A stretch of 64,000 nt of DNA from Pseudomonas sp. CCI4.2 (GCF_034350045.1 NZ_CP133781.1:3954501-4018500); one strand, 5' to 3'; positions 15,970-26,580 are shown, counted from the first letter of the stretch. The notes: generated by a model from the letters alone, not told the origin. Made by a program: numbers and translations.

Positions 15970-18765
15970 TTACACAGTTTGAATAAGCAGGGTTACAGGA
16001 AACGTTACGAGCGCCGCGCTTAGCAGCAGCTCCTGATCAATTGAAACTGCCGCTTCGGAAAAAATTCCCTTCCAGCGATGGCGTGCCTGGGCAAACGGCA
16101 ACACCACTCGCGTGTCACCCCAACTACCTGCATTGATTAATGGAGTTTGCGCGGTGCCCAATAGTTCAGTGATTAATCGCGGCACGACGACCACCGCATG
16201 CTGTCCGTCGCTCTCCCGTGCAAACGCCAGGACGTGGTCGGCGTAAGTACCCAATACGTTCAACGGAATATAACGCCCGCGTCTGAAGAGTTGAGCATGC
16301 TCTGAGCGCAGGCTCAGTACGCGATGAATCAACGCCTGTTTGATCCGCCCGTCTTGCCATTGCTCAATCAGCGCTTCGGGGCTCAGCAACTCCGCCAACG
16401 CTGCGACCCGAGCGGGATAGTCAACGGGACGACGGTTGTCGGGGTCCACTAAGCTGAAATCCCAAAATTCGGTGCCTTGGTACAAATCTGGAACCCCAGG
16501 CGCGGTAATCCGCAACAACGTCTGGGTCAGACTGTTAAGTGCACCGGCTGCGGCAATACGATTGGCCGTGGCACCCAGCGATTGACGCAAGGCCACGCCT
16601 TCGGGCGCTAACAGCAGGTTGTTGAGAAAGTCTCGACACGCCCGCTCATAGGGTTCATTGGGTGCGCTCCAACTGCTGAGCAGCTTGGCTTCGCGCAGGG
16701 CTTTTTCTTGCCATTTGACCACGCGTTCCGCGAACGCCTCGAAGGCAGTTTCGCCGTCCATGTTCAGCGGCCAACTGCCAAGTAACGCCTGATACAGCAT
16801 CAGTTCGTCGCCAGCGCTGATGCTGACGTCGCCCACCTTCAATGGCTCAGCCAATGTGCGCCAACGCTCAACTTGTTCGGCGTACCAGCCAGCGCATTCA
16901 CTTAATACGGCAAGCCGTGTGCGGGTGTCTTCGCCGCGTTTGTGGTCGTGAGTTGCAGTGGCCAACAGGTTGTCGGGGAAAAATTCGACGCGGCGTTGGC
17001 AGGCTTCATGAAAGTGCTCGGGTGTTGCACTGAAATGCTGAGGGTGAAAGCCAACGTCATTACGCGAGAGCAGCACCGCTGAGCGGTAGAACGAGGTGTC
17101 CTCAACCGACTTGGCGGCGACCGGGGAGGTGAGTTGTTGAAAGCGCACGCACGCAGTGCGGTGAAGCGTGCGCAAACGTCCCCGCGGCAATTCACGCCAC
17201 GGTTGTCCACCGAGCCAGCGCTGCAAATAATCCAACACTGGCCAGTCGGCTTCGCCGAGGCTGAGTCGAGCGCCTTGCAGGGCTTGTTGGAAAAACCGGT
17301 CATCTTCGGCAGAGCGCCCGCACGCACTGATGTAGGTGCGGTAAATCGGGAAGTTAACCACCAGTGCCAGCAGCGCCCGGCGAATTGCGCCAAAGGTCAA
17401 ATCACGGCTCATCAGGTCGCTGCGGGCCACCTGCAATAAGGCTTGGGCAACGCTTTCAAAGTCACCGGCCAAGGTGCCGTGCAGCACCAGATCCCGAGCT
17501 TCCAGCACCTCTTGATTGAAATTAGCGGTGCGTGCGCTGAGCCGACTCCACAACTCACCAAGGGGTACTTCGCCGCGGGGATCGTGCTGCAGCAACGACA
17601 CCTGGTTCATGAATTCATAACCGGTAGTGCCATCCACACCCCAGTCCAACGGCAACTGTTCGTCAGGTCCAAGGATTTTTTCGACGAAAATGGGCACATG
17701 GCTGACGTGGGTAGCGGCAGGACGTTTCGAGAGCAAGCCCTCGACGCGCCGGCGCAGTTTGCGGCAGTAAGCTCGTGGGTCGGCGAGGCCGTCGATGTGG
17801 TCGATGCGCAAACCGTCAACCAGACCGTCGCTGATCATTTCGAAAATTTTGCCGTGGGTCGCTTCGAAGACCATGGGCCGCTCGACGCGCAAACCGCCGA
17901 GTTCATTGATGTCGAAAAACCGTCGCCAGTTGATGTCGTCGCCGGCGGTGCGCCAGCTGGCCAAACGATAATGTTGGCGTTCGAGCAGTTGATGGAGTCG
18001 CTCAAAGCCTTGGGTTTCACTGGCGTCGAACTGTTTCAGACCACGTTCGATGGCTTGGAGGATGTCCGGTTGTTGAACCAGTTCAGCCAGTTCGGCACGG
18101 GCCTGTCGGGCGCGTTCATAGGCTTGCGGGTAGCGTTCGAGTGCGGCAAAGCGTTGGCTCAGCTCACTGAGCTTTGGGTGCTCTGCGGCATCGAGCAGCG
18201 CAGTGTAGGTGATTGGGTTGATCGGGAAGCGGTGCTGATAATGCTCGATGTAAAACCCGCCAATGACCGCATCAAAGCGCAACGGGATTTCCCCGGCTTG
18301 CAGCACGGTGCCGTAATCACTGCTCAGAAACGGCAACAGTAACTGGCCTTCCAGCAACGGATCGGGTGAATGCCATTGAATGTCGAAAAAGTCGGCGTAG
18401 GGGCTGCGGCGGCCCCACTCCAGCAAGTCCAGCCACCAAGGGTTGTCCGAACCACCGACCGCCATGTGGTTGGAAACGATATCGAGGATCAAGCCCATGC
18501 CGTGTTCGCGCAACGCACTGACCAGCCGGCGCAACGCCGGTTCGCCACCCAGCTCAGGGTTGATCACCCGTGGATCGACCACGTCATAACCATGCATCGA
18601 CCCGGCTCGAGCCTTCAACAGCGGCGAGGCGTAAACATGGCTGATGCCCAAGCGGGCGAAGTAGGGCACCAGCGGCACGGCGTCATCCAGGGTAAAACCC
18701 TTGTGGAATTGCAGCCGCTGGGTGGCTCGCAACGGTTGCAGCGGCGCATTGGACGGTGTGTTCAT
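15970..18765 (-). CDS. treY: Maltooligosyl trehalose synthase TreY
   Basis: 931 residues, family-typical length. The GH13_26 barrel starts with LQFHKGFTLDDAVPLVPYFARLGISHVY and LILDIVSNHMAVG; the nucleophile Asp is in DGLRIDHIDGLADP, the acid/base Glu in PIFVEKILGPDEQLP and the third acid in TATHDHKRGEDTR. It isomerises the reducing-end alpha-1,4 bond of maltodextrin to alpha-1,1, giving maltooligosyl trehalose for TreZ. Its start overlaps the malQ stop as ATGA (18762-18765). It makes trehalose, an osmoprotectant, from glucan in the cytosol. Confidence 0.95.
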   Translation of the reverse strand: MNTPSNAPLQPLRATQRLQFHKGFTLDDAVPLVPYFARLGISHVYASPLLKARAGSMHGYDVVDPRVINPELGGEPALRRLVSALREHGMGLILDIVSNHMAVGGSDNPWWLDLLEWGRRSPYADFFDIQWHSPDPLLEGQLLLPFLSSDYGTVLQAGEIPLRFDAVIGGFYIEHYQHRFPINPITYTALLDAAEHPKLSELSQRFAALERYPQAYERARQARAELAELVQQPDILQAIERGLKQFDASETQGFERLHQLLERQHYRLASWRTAGDDINWRRFFDINELGGLRVERPMVFEATHGKIFEMISDGLVDGLRIDHIDGLADPRAYCRKLRRRVEGLLSKRPAATHVSHVPIFVEKILGPDEQLPLDWGVDGTTGYEFMNQVSLLQHDPRGEVPLGELWSRLSARTANFNQEVLEARDLVLHGTLAGDFESVAQALLQVARSDLMSRDLTFGAIRRALLALVVNFPIYRTYISACGRSAEDDRFFQQALQGARLSLGEADWPVLDYLQRWLGGQPWRELPRGRLRTLHRTACVRFQQLTSPVAAKSVEDTSFYRSAVLLSRNDVGFHPQHFSATPEHFHEACQRRVEFFPDNLLATATHDHKRGEDTRTRLAVLSECAGWYAEQVERWRTLAEPLKVGDVSISAGDELMLYQALLGSWPLNMDGETAFEAFAERVVKWQEKALREAKLLSSWSAPNEPYERACRDFLNNLLLAPEGVALRQSLGATANRIAAAGALNSLTQTLLRITAPGVPDLYQGTEFWDFSLVDPDNRRPVDYPARVAALAELLSPEALIEQWQDGRIKQALIHRVLSLRSEHAQLFRRGRYIPLNVLGTYADHVLAFARESDGQHAVVVVPRLITELLGTAQTPLINAGSWGDTRVVLPFAQARHRWKGIFSEAAVSIDQELLLSAALVTFPVTLLIQTV

Positions 18766-20840
18766 TGGTCACGCTCCGCCGCTTGCACCCGCGATTGAGA
18801 CAGCAGTTCCAGGCGGCGAGCGGCATGTTCATCATCAAGCAGGGTCGCGCTGTCTCCCGACAGACGCCGGCGCCAATTGGGGTGACTGTCGATGGTGCCA
18901 GGTAAGTTCGATTGTTCTTCGACGCCGAGCGCATCTTCCATCGGCAACAGCACCAGCGGTGCCCGGGTATGACCGAGGTAGCGGACGCTTGCATCTACAA
19001 TTTGCGCGGTTTCGCTGAGGGGATCGCGAAAGTTCGCCCAGTCTTGGCTCAACGCCTGTCGTAACCCTTCGCGTTCGCGCTGCCGGCTTTCGCGGGCATG
19101 ACATTCGGTGTCCTCGTCGATCAGCCCTAGGCCACGGCTCCAGTCGATATCCAGCTCATTCCACCAACCAGTGAGCGTTGGCAAGTCGTGGGTGCTGGTG
19201 GTGGCCAATGCTTCGTCGGACCATTTCAGAATCGGTTTGAAATGCGCGTTGTCCTGTTCAAACAATAGAACGCGCATGCCAAGAATGGCTCGGGCCGACA
19301 GCTTGTCGTGCATGCCTTCGGGGACGGTGCCAAGGTCTTCGCCGAGCACTACAGCTTTGTGACGCCAGGATTCCAGGGCGAGTAAGCGCAACATGTCGTC
19401 CAGCGGGTAGTTGAGGTAGGCGCCTTGGCTGGGCGGTGATCCCACCGGCACCACCCACAGGCGTTGCAGGCCCATGACATGGTCAATGCGCAAGCCACCG
19501 GCGTGGGCGAAGTTGGCCCGCAGCATCTCGATAAACGCCCGGAAACCGTTGCGCTTCAAGCCATCAGGGGAAAACGCCGAAATACCCCAGCTTTGCCCGG
19601 AGCGATTAAGAATGTCTGGCGGTGCGCCCACGGTCAGTGCCGAGAGCAGTTCATCCTGCCGACTCCAGGCCTGGCTGCCTGCACCGTCTGCGCCGACCGC
19701 CAAATCGGCAATCAGGCCAACACACATGCCGCTGCTGCGTGCCGCGACTTGCGCGCGCTCCAACCCTCGGGCAATCAGCCACTGAGCGAAGGCGTGGAAA
19801 CGGATCTGCTCGCGGTGTACATCTGCGAACTCGGCAATGTCCCTACTTTGAGGATTCTTAAACTCTTGCGGCCATTCACGCCAATCCGTACTCATGCCAC
19901 GGGTCACGCATTGCGCCTGTAAGGCCTCGAAGCGGCAGTGATTTTCCAGTGCTTCGCCGCCTTTTTCACAAAAGCTGACGAAGTCCTCATTCATGGGGTG
20001 CGTGCCATTGCTGAAGCCTGCGTACAGCGCGTGCAACAGCTTCCACTTGGCAGCGGCCGCCGCCGGCCAATCGACCAGTGGCAGCCCTTCAAGACGCGCC
20101 AGCTCGTCGGTTAAGTCGGTTTGTTCAATCGCCATGCGCACGTCGCGCTCGCCGAGGATATTGCCAGGCGAGGCATACAAGCCATTCAGGAACAAGCGGC
20201 TGGAGGGTGAATAGGGGCTGTAACGATGGGGGTCACTGGCAAACATCGCGTGCATCGGGCTGATGGCCACCGCATCGGCGCCACGTTCACCGGCAGAGCG
20301 GACAAAGGTTTCCAATGCCTGAGTGTCGCCAAATCCACCGTCACCCTGGCGCCGTAAGGAATACAGCTGAACGGTCAAACCCCATACCCGGGGGGTGGGC
20401 GTCTCGGTTGCCATGGCCATGCTGAAACAGGTTTTCGGTGCTACCGCAATTGTCAGGCGCTGCCCGTCGATCAGCAACAGGTGGTAGCCGACAACCCCCG
20501 GCGCCGGCAGTTGCACGGTATCGGTCAATTCGCCGTTAAGGGTGCCACCGTCTTCAAGCTCGAGCACAAACGGAGTATGGGGTGCGAACCAGGTAAAAAG
20601 ATCCAGCGCATGACCGTCATCCACCGTCAACAGAGGCGGCGCGCTGTGTTGTATATCCGACTCGGTCAGACGTTGCAGACTGGTGTCGATATCGAGGCTG
20701 CTGTAGGCGGGATAACCCAGGCCGTCGAGCACTTTGCACAATACGTCGGGAGCGACAGTTTGCGGCCGTCCGTTGGCGTCGATCCAGTGGACCGACAGAC
20801 CCGCGCGGATGGCCAAACCATGGAGTTGCTCATTGCTCAT
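18762..20840 (-). CDS. malQ: 4-alpha-glucanotransferase (amylomaltase) MalQ
   Basis: 692 residues from ATG 20840; GGAGG lies six bases upstream, and the longer frame from 20858 has no better site. GH77 motifs: LRIDHVMGLQRLWVVP (nucleophile Asp), VVLGEDLGTVPEGM (acid/base Glu) and STHDLPTLTGWW (stabiliser). An N-terminal region of about 150 residues before the barrel is typical of the bacterial long form. It disproportionates maltodextrins, supplying chain lengths for TreY. The start overlaps the treZ stop by 11 bases and its own stop overlaps treY, so all three are translated together. Confidence 0.95.
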   Translation of the reverse strand: MSNEQLHGLAIRAGLSVHWIDANGRPQTVAPDVLCKVLDGLGYPAYSSLDIDTSLQRLTESDIQHSAPPLLTVDDGHALDLFTWFAPHTPFVLELEDGGTLNGELTDTVQLPAPGVVGYHLLLIDGQRLTIAVAPKTCFSMAMATETPTPRVWGLTVQLYSLRRQGDGGFGDTQALETFVRSAGERGADAVAISPMHAMFASDPHRYSPYSPSSRLFLNGLYASPGNILGERDVRMAIEQTDLTDELARLEGLPLVDWPAAAAAKWKLLHALYAGFSNGTHPMNEDFVSFCEKGGEALENHCRFEALQAQCVTRGMSTDWREWPQEFKNPQSRDIAEFADVHREQIRFHAFAQWLIARGLERAQVAARSSGMCVGLIADLAVGADGAGSQAWSRQDELLSALTVGAPPDILNRSGQSWGISAFSPDGLKRNGFRAFIEMLRANFAHAGGLRIDHVMGLQRLWVVPVGSPPSQGAYLNYPLDDMLRLLALESWRHKAVVLGEDLGTVPEGMHDKLSARAILGMRVLLFEQDNAHFKPILKWSDEALATTSTHDLPTLTGWWNELDIDWSRGLGLIDEDTECHARESRQREREGLRQALSQDWANFRDPLSETAQIVDASVRYLGHTRAPLVLLPMEDALGVEEQSNLPGTIDSHPNWRRRLSGDSATLLDDEHAARRLELLSQSRVQAAERDQ

Positions 20841-22644
20841 CCTGTTCCTCCAAAACATCGGTCGCTGTCAGGCTGACAATTGCCGTGTAGGGGTTGAGGG
20901 TGCCGTGCCGAGAAAGTTCTGCCGAATGAGGCAGGGTTTCAAACAGTACGGTGCCACGTTCAGAGGCGAGCAGATCGACAGGATGCTCGCCCAGATTCAA
21001 ATCGATGCGCAACACGCTGCCATCGCCCATACGCCAGCGTGCGATCAGGGCACCGTGGCCCAGCACGCAGGCCGCTAATGCTTCGGCGCCAATCAGGCGC
21101 GGCACAATGTGTTGGTGACGCAGCGTCAGCAGTTGCTTGTAAAGTGCGAGCCACTGTTGATGATCAGCCCCCTGATCGGTTTCCAGAAATACCTTGTCGA
21201 AGGCCGGGCGCGATTTTTCGAACGTGCTGCGGGCATTAGGGTCGGGAATATTTTCGCGGGTTTCTTCATCAGCAAACGCTGGAAAATCAGCAAACTCGCT
21301 GCGACGACCTTCACGTACGGCTTCGGCCAGCTCTCCGTGGTGGCTGGTGAAAAACAGAAACGGTTCGCTTGCGGCCCAATCGTCACCCATGAACATCAAG
21401 GGAATCATTGGCGACAGCAACAACAGAACGGTGGCTGCGCGAAGGGCCTGGCCACTCGTTAACAGCGGTAGACGTTCGCCATACGCTCGATTACCGATCT
21501 GATCGTGATTCTGCAAAAACAATACGAACGCGCTGGGCGGCAAATGCCCGCTTGGTTCGCCCCGGGGGTGGCCATGACGATTGCCCTCACCTTGGAACAC
21601 GAAGCCCTCGCTTAAGCAGCGAGCCAATTTTTGCGTAGGGTCGTTGGCAAAGTCTGCGTAGTACGCATCGCTTTCGTCAGTCAGCAAGACGTGCAGTGCG
21701 TTGTGCCCGTCATCGTTCCACTGCGCATCAAAACCCTCTTCTAACAAGCTGGCCTCGTTGTGCTCGTTTTCCAGGTTCAGCCATACCTGCCTGGGGGCAT
21801 CAACTTGCTGGCGTACTCGCTCGGCGAACTCTTTAAGGAACGTGTCGTCTTTGATCGCGTGTACCGCATCCAGGCGCAAGCCATCGAAGCGATAGTCCAA
21901 TAACCACATCAAAGCGTTGTCGATAAAAAAGTCACGAACTTCGCGACGGCGAAAATCGATGGCCGCGCCCCACGGGGTTTTAATGTCTTCGCGGAAGAAA
22001 CCCTTGGCGTAATTGCCCAAGTAGTTACCGTCTGGTCCGAAGTGGTTGTACACCACGTCGAGAATGACCATCAGGCCGTGCCCGTGGGCGGCATCGATCA
22101 AGGCTTTGAGCTGGTCCGGGGTGCCGTAAGACGATTGCGGCGCATAGGGTAAAACACCGTCGTAGCCCCAATTGCGATCACCGGGAAATTGCGCCAATGG
22201 CATGAGTTCGATAGCGGTAATGCCTAACTCTGCAAGACGCGGCAGGTGTTTTTCGACTTCGGCGTAACCGCCCAGTACACCCACATGCAGCTCATAAATA
22301 ACCGCCTCATGCCAAGGTCGTCCGGCCCACTCAGGGTGTTGCCAACGATACGCCGAGTGATCGATCACTCGGCTGGAGGAGTGCACATCGCAAGATTGCG
22401 CCCGAGAAGCGGGATCGGGCACTTCAAGCTCATGGTTGATTTTGTAGCGATACAGCGTTCCGGCAGGGCAATAGGTTTCCAACACGAACCAGCCGTCATT
22501 CTGCGGCAGCATTGCCGCAGATGGCTGGTTTTCGCATTCAACACTGACGGAGTGAGCATCCGGTGCCCAGAGGGCAAACCGGGTGCGTTCGGCATCCAAC
22601 ATGACGGCGCCGTGGCGCCAGTTTTCATCCGTGCGCATAGGCAT
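20830..22644 (-). CDS. treZ: Maltooligosyl trehalose trehalohydrolase TreZ
   Basis: 604 residues. An N-terminal E-set/CBM48-like domain (about 10-95: GAVMLDAERTRFALWAPDAHSVSVE) precedes the GH13_10 barrel. DGLRLDAVHAIKDD holds the nucleophile Asp, VWLNLENEHNE the acid/base Glu region, and LFLQNHDQIGNRAYGERL the stabilising Asp. The enzyme releases free trehalose from maltooligosyl trehalose. AAGGGG lies upstream of the start, and the gene begins 15 bases after glgA. Confidence 0.95.
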   Translation of the reverse strand: MPMRTDENWRHGAVMLDAERTRFALWAPDAHSVSVECENQPSAAMLPQNDGWFVLETYCPAGTLYRYKINHELEVPDPASRAQSCDVHSSSRVIDHSAYRWQHPEWAGRPWHEAVIYELHVGVLGGYAEVEKHLPRLAELGITAIELMPLAQFPGDRNWGYDGVLPYAPQSSYGTPDQLKALIDAAHGHGLMVILDVVYNHFGPDGNYLGNYAKGFFREDIKTPWGAAIDFRRREVRDFFIDNALMWLLDYRFDGLRLDAVHAIKDDTFLKEFAERVRQQVDAPRQVWLNLENEHNEASLLEEGFDAQWNDDGHNALHVLLTDESDAYYADFANDPTQKLARCLSEGFVFQGEGNRHGHPRGEPSGHLPPSAFVLFLQNHDQIGNRAYGERLPLLTSGQALRAATVLLLLSPMIPLMFMGDDWAASEPFLFFTSHHGELAEAVREGRRSEFADFPAFADEETRENIPDPNARSTFEKSRPAFDKVFLETDQGADHQQWLALYKQLLTLRHQHIVPRLIGAEALAACVLGHGALIARWRMGDGSVLRIDLNLGEHPVDLLASERGTVLFETLPHSAELSRHGTLNPYTAIVSLTATDVLEEQDEQ

Positions 22645-22659
22645 CCGTTTAACCCCTTT

Positions 22660-24246
22660 TTAGTTGTGGGCGGTAGCACCCACATTCTTTTTCAGAAGTT
22701 CCTGATACAGCTCGGCATAAGGTTCCACCGCTTGGTGCCAGTTAAAAGGCGCGGCCATTGCGCGGCAGCGCATCGCATTGAGCAGCTCGGGATTGGCGAA
22801 CACCTTGATTGCCCGAGTCAGCGCTTCCGAATAGCTTTCTATGGACGCGTCTTCAAATAAGAAACCTGTGACGCCATCTTCAATGGTGTCAGCCAGGCCG
22901 CCGGTATTACGGGCCACCGGTAACGAACCGAAGCGCTGGGCGTACATCTGGCTCAAGCCACAAGGTTCATAGCGCGATGGCATTAGCAAAAAGTCACTGC
23001 CAGCAAACATCCGGCGAGCGTCGGTTTCGTTGAAGCCGACACGGACACTCACTTGGCCGGGGAAACGCAGCGCCAAGGCACGCATGGCGTCTTCTTCTTC
23101 GGGTTCGCCTCGACCAATGATCGCTATCTGGCCCCCTGAGTTGACGATGTGTTCAGCAACGCCAATGGTCAAGTCCAGGCCTTTTTGAAACACCAACCGC
23201 GACACCACCGCAAACAGTGGGCCCTGAGACGGTTCGAGTTCAAACAGTTCACGCACATAGTCGGCATTGATTTCTTTACGCTGCCATTCGTTAGGCTCAA
23301 ACCGGCAAATCAAGTGCTCGTCAGTGGCGGCGTCCCAACTGGCGTCGATGCCGTTTGGAATACCACTGAGCAAGCCTTGTTCAGCCTTGCTTTGTAAGAA
23401 GCCCTCAAGCCCGCACCCGAATGCCGGAGTTGTGATTTCCTTGGCGTAGGTCGCGCTGACCGTGGTGATGTGACTGGCGTAGGCCATGCCAGCTTTGATA
23501 AACGAAAGCTTGCCGTAGAACTCCATACCGTCAGTGCCCAGCGCTTGATCGGGAATACCCAGCTCGCGGTTACAACCGGTACTGACCGTCCCTTGATACG
23601 CCAGGTTGTGAATCGTGAAAATGCTTGGTGTTGTCTGGCCGCGCCATTTCATATAGGCCGGCGCTAAGCCAGCAGGCCAGTCGTGGGCGTGAACCAGCTC
23701 AGGGCACCACTGGGTTTTTACTGCACCGGCGGCAAAGTCAGCGGCGGCAAGGCCCAGTCGAGCGAAGCGGATATGGTTGTCCGACCAGTCACGGCCGTTG
23801 TTGTCGCCATACGGCGTACCTTCGCGCTCGTACAGCTCGGGGCAAATCAGAACATATATGACCAGACCGTCTTTCATGTCCATCCGGCCGATTTTGCACG
23901 CAGGCAACGCGGCATAACCACTCAACTCACTAATGACGTGAATCGGATTACCGCTATTGAGAACTTGGGGGTAACCGGGAATCAGCACGCGGACATCGTG
24001 CAGGTGGCGCATGGCTCGCGGCAGTGCAGCAGACACATCACCAAGACCTCCGGTTTTCACCAGATCAGCCAGCTCCGACGTCACGAATAGAATTTTTCTT
24101 CTGTTCGTCAGAGTAATAGTTGGCTTTGAAGTCGGTAGTTGCAGCAGTGGAACGCTCGTCGGTGCGAAGACCGGCAGATGGGTCAGCTCGCTGGCCGGCT
24201 GATTAAAACTCTCTCCCTTCTGGGTTTTGACAGCGGCGCTAATCAT
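22660..24246 (-). CDS. glgA: Glycogen synthase GlgA
   Basis: 528 residues, GT5. The ADP-glucose-binding motif KTGGLGDVSAALPRAM follows a longer than usual leader of about 60 residues rich in Thr/Pro, and the C-terminal EPCGLSQMYAQRFGSLPVARNTGGL holds the catalytic Glu loop. It extends alpha-1,4-glucan from ADP-glucose, providing the polymer that TreY/TreZ convert to trehalose. GGGAGAAAAAG precedes the start at 24246. It is the first gene of the run, so the operon promoter should lie in 24247-24500; I could not pick it out by eye. Confidence 0.95.
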   Translation of the reverse strand: MISAAVKTQKGESFNQPASELTHLPVFAPTSVPLLQLPTSKPTITLTNRRKILFVTSELADLVKTGGLGDVSAALPRAMRHLHDVRVLIPGYPQVLNSGNPIHVISELSGYAALPACKIGRMDMKDGLVIYVLICPELYEREGTPYGDNNGRDWSDNHIRFARLGLAAADFAAGAVKTQWCPELVHAHDWPAGLAPAYMKWRGQTTPSIFTIHNLAYQGTVSTGCNRELGIPDQALGTDGMEFYGKLSFIKAGMAYASHITTVSATYAKEITTPAFGCGLEGFLQSKAEQGLLSGIPNGIDASWDAATDEHLICRFEPNEWQRKEINADYVRELFELEPSQGPLFAVVSRLVFQKGLDLTIGVAEHIVNSGGQIAIIGRGEPEEEDAMRALALRFPGQVSVRVGFNETDARRMFAGSDFLLMPSRYEPCGLSQMYAQRFGSLPVARNTGGLADTIEDGVTGFLFEDASIESYSEALTRAIKVFANPELLNAMRCRAMAAPFNWHQAVEPYAELYQELLKKNVGATAHN

Positions 24247-24837
24247 CTTTTTCTCCCGTTATAAATACAGTGTGGTGCAGCACTCGATTTGTTATTAGCC
24301 ATTTCCTATGGCCGTCCACACAAGCGCTACGCAAGAACGGTACCCATTTACCGTATGCGTGATAGCTGGACAGGGGACTGAGCCCTTACTCGGGTTACGC
24401 CAATAGCTTAGGCTCTCTTTCATGATGACCCACCGATGTATCAGAAAGTTTCGATTATTTTTACGAAGTGGCGTGGCAAGGGGGTCTCAGCTCAATAGGC
24501 CGGGTTTGTGCGCGATATTACAAGGCGTTTATCAACTGAAATGCACTTCTATGAGGCAGGTCAACGATAACCCAGAGACGCGAACCATTGGTCGGATTGT
24601 TAGACAATGGGCCAAAAAATAACCGGGTTACAAAAACTTGCCTAGAAAAATGCGCCAGCAATAATCAGTGAGCGAACGCGACTGCCAGTTCCCGGTGCGC
24701 GGGTGGACTTTTGAGGTGTCGATTTGGTTGATTAGAGTGCACGCAAAACGACACCGCTTTAAAGCGGGTCCGTCGGGCAGAAGGTCGGTATCGGTATTGA
24801 TAGAAAAAGGCCTGCCAGAAGGGCAGGCCTGTGGGGG
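24247..24837. other. 591-base intergenic stretch between glgA and cptA
   Basis: It must carry the glgA operon promoter and the cptA transcript end. A 66-codon frame at 24422-24622 lacks a ribosome site and reads as noise. Apart from the terminator at 24808-24830 I see no gene or clear binding site. Confidence 0.35.
24808..24830 (-). terminator. Intrinsic terminator after cptA
   Basis: AGGCCTGCC (24808-24816) and GGCAGGCCT (24822-24830) form a perfect 9-bp stem with a 5-base loop; on the minus strand it is followed by TTTTTCTAT. It starts eight bases beyond the cptA stop. Confidence 0.9.
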
Positions 24838-26580
24838 CTATTGCTGGACCACTTTAGGCGCGACGGTCGGTGGTGTATTGCCGCGCATCAGGCTGAAATC
24901 TGACAGGCCTTTTTGGGCGTAGGGGTCGCCGATCATGCGCGGGTGCTCTTTGAAGTCGAAACTGACGAGGCTCTTGGTGCTGTCCAACTGATCGAAGCTC
25001 AGTCCCGCCAGTTGAGCCCAGGTATAGATCAGCGAAGAACTGCTGAACGGCCGGCTCTTGATACTGGAAAAGTCCCAATTGTGCGTCTGACGCCACTTCG
25101 GCGACGCATACACCATAAACGGAATGGTATACATCGGCACGGTGGGCTTGGCCTCGTTGCGGCCGAGTACGTCGTATTTCGGACCATCGTAAACGTCTTC
25201 GCCGTGATCAGAGAGGTACAGCAGGAAGCCGTTCGGATCGACGTTGGCGTAGCTCTTGATCAGGCTCGATACCACGAAATCGTTGTACAAGACTGCATTG
25301 TCATAGGTGTTGTAGATCGGCACCTGATCATCGCTGACGCCGGCCGGAATGCCGGTCCGATCGGTAAATTTATCGAACGTTTCCGGGTAGCGGTACTGGT
25401 AGCTCATGTGGGTGCCCAGCAAGTGGACCACGATGAATTTACGCGGCGCCGGATCGTTGAGGATCTTGTTAAACGGTTCGATGACATCGCCGTCGTATTG
25501 GCGAGCGTTCTGATTGCGGTTGTTGTTGAGGTACACCTGCTCGTCGGTTTGTTCCGAGAACGTGGTCAGCATGGTATTGCGTTTGGTCATCGTCTGCTGG
25601 TTGGTGATCCAGTAGGTTTTGTACCCTGCTTGTTTCATGACACTGACAATAGACGGTGTCTTCAGGTACAGGTCCGGGTTTTCTTCATTGGCGAAGGTCA
25701 GCACCTGTTGCAGCGCTTCAATGGTGTAGGGCCGTGGTGTGATGACGTTGTCAAAGACCTGCAACTGGTCCTTTAACTGGTCGAGGTTGGGCGTTGTTTC
25801 GCGGGGGTAACCGTACAGACTCATGCGCTGGCGGTTGGTCGATTCGCCAATGACCAAGACCATCGTGGCTGGAAGATTGGCCTGCTGGTCTTTCAAGTTG
25901 GTCAGCGGAGGGATTTCACTGCTGCTTTTAAGCATCCCTTGCATGCTATTCAACTGCTGGCCATAACGGTGGTAGGCCACCAGCATTTGCCATGGCACTG
26001 CGGGCTCGACACGGCTTTCGTAGCTTTCAAAGGCTGCGGCTAAATCGCCACGCCGGTCCAACTGCTTGCCAAACGGCAACACGATCAGGAGGAACACGAT
26101 GGCCAGCGAGGTAATCCAGGCGCTACGGCGTTTCATCTGAACAGGGCGCAAACGGGTCCACAGGAACACCGCAAACGCGGTATGCGCCACGAACGCCAAC
26201 ACCATCCACCACGCGAAGTATTGGGTGATGTACTCACCGGCTTCAGAGACGTTGGACTCGAACATGATGAAAATCACGCTTTGCGAGAACTCTTGCTGGT
26301 AAATGAAGAAGTAACCCAAGCTCGCCAGCGAGCACAGCCACAACACCACGCCTATGACGCCGGCCATCACCCGGGTTTTGGATGGGAACAGAACCATCGG
26401 CACCAGCCAGATGGCGCTCATGACGAACGCCTGGCGAAAGCCGGCAAAACCTGAGATTCCGGTGACTTGAATAAGCAGCTGGGTGATGCCGGAAAAATAC
26501 CAAAAGAATACGAAGAGCCAGCATAGACCGGCCCAATCAAAACCTTTCGAGGTCGTCTTACCCCGTTTGAAAATCGCCAT
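24838..26580 (-). CDS. cptA: CptA-like phosphoethanolamine transferase
   Basis: 580 residues. Five hydrophobic segments occupy about residues 15-175, followed by a periplasmic alkaline-phosphatase/sulfatase domain. Metal and catalytic motifs are VIGESTNRQRMSLYGY (about 240-255, metal-binding Glu), TPRPYTIEAL (candidate nucleophilic Thr) and LYLSDHGEDVYDG (Asp-His pair). The family transfers phosphoethanolamine from phosphatidylethanolamine to lipopolysaccharide: CptA/EptC-type enzymes act on inner-core heptose phosphate, EptA on lipid A. The length and motif wording favour CptA, but the exact acceptor cannot be fixed from sequence. Monocistronic, with a strong terminator. Confidence 0.85.
   Translation of the reverse strand: MAIFKRGKTTSKGFDWAGLCWLFVFFWYFSGITQLLIQVTGISGFAGFRQAFVMSAIWLVPMVLFPSKTRVMAGVIGVVLWLCSLASLGYFFIYQQEFSQSVIFIMFESNVSEAGEYITQYFAWWMVLAFVAHTAFAVFLWTRLRPVQMKRRSAWITSLAIVFLLIVLPFGKQLDRRGDLAAAFESYESRVEPAVPWQMLVAYHRYGQQLNSMQGMLKSSSEIPPLTNLKDQQANLPATMVLVIGESTNRQRMSLYGYPRETTPNLDQLKDQLQVFDNVITPRPYTIEALQQVLTFANEENPDLYLKTPSIVSVMKQAGYKTYWITNQQTMTKRNTMLTTFSEQTDEQVYLNNNRNQNARQYDGDVIEPFNKILNDPAPRKFIVVHLLGTHMSYQYRYPETFDKFTDRTGIPAGVSDDQVPIYNTYDNAVLYNDFVVSSLIKSYANVDPNGFLLYLSDHGEDVYDGPKYDVLGRNEAKPTVPMYTIPFMVYASPKWRQTHNWDFSSIKSRPFSSSSLIYTWAQLAGLSFDQLDSTKSLVSFDFKEHPRMIGDPYAQKGLSDFSLMRGNTPPTVAPKVVQQ

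Noticed and set aside
24422-24622. 66-codon frame in the gap between glgA and cptA.
   Set aside because: No ribosome site, Cys/Arg-rich noise-like composition, no neighbour logic.
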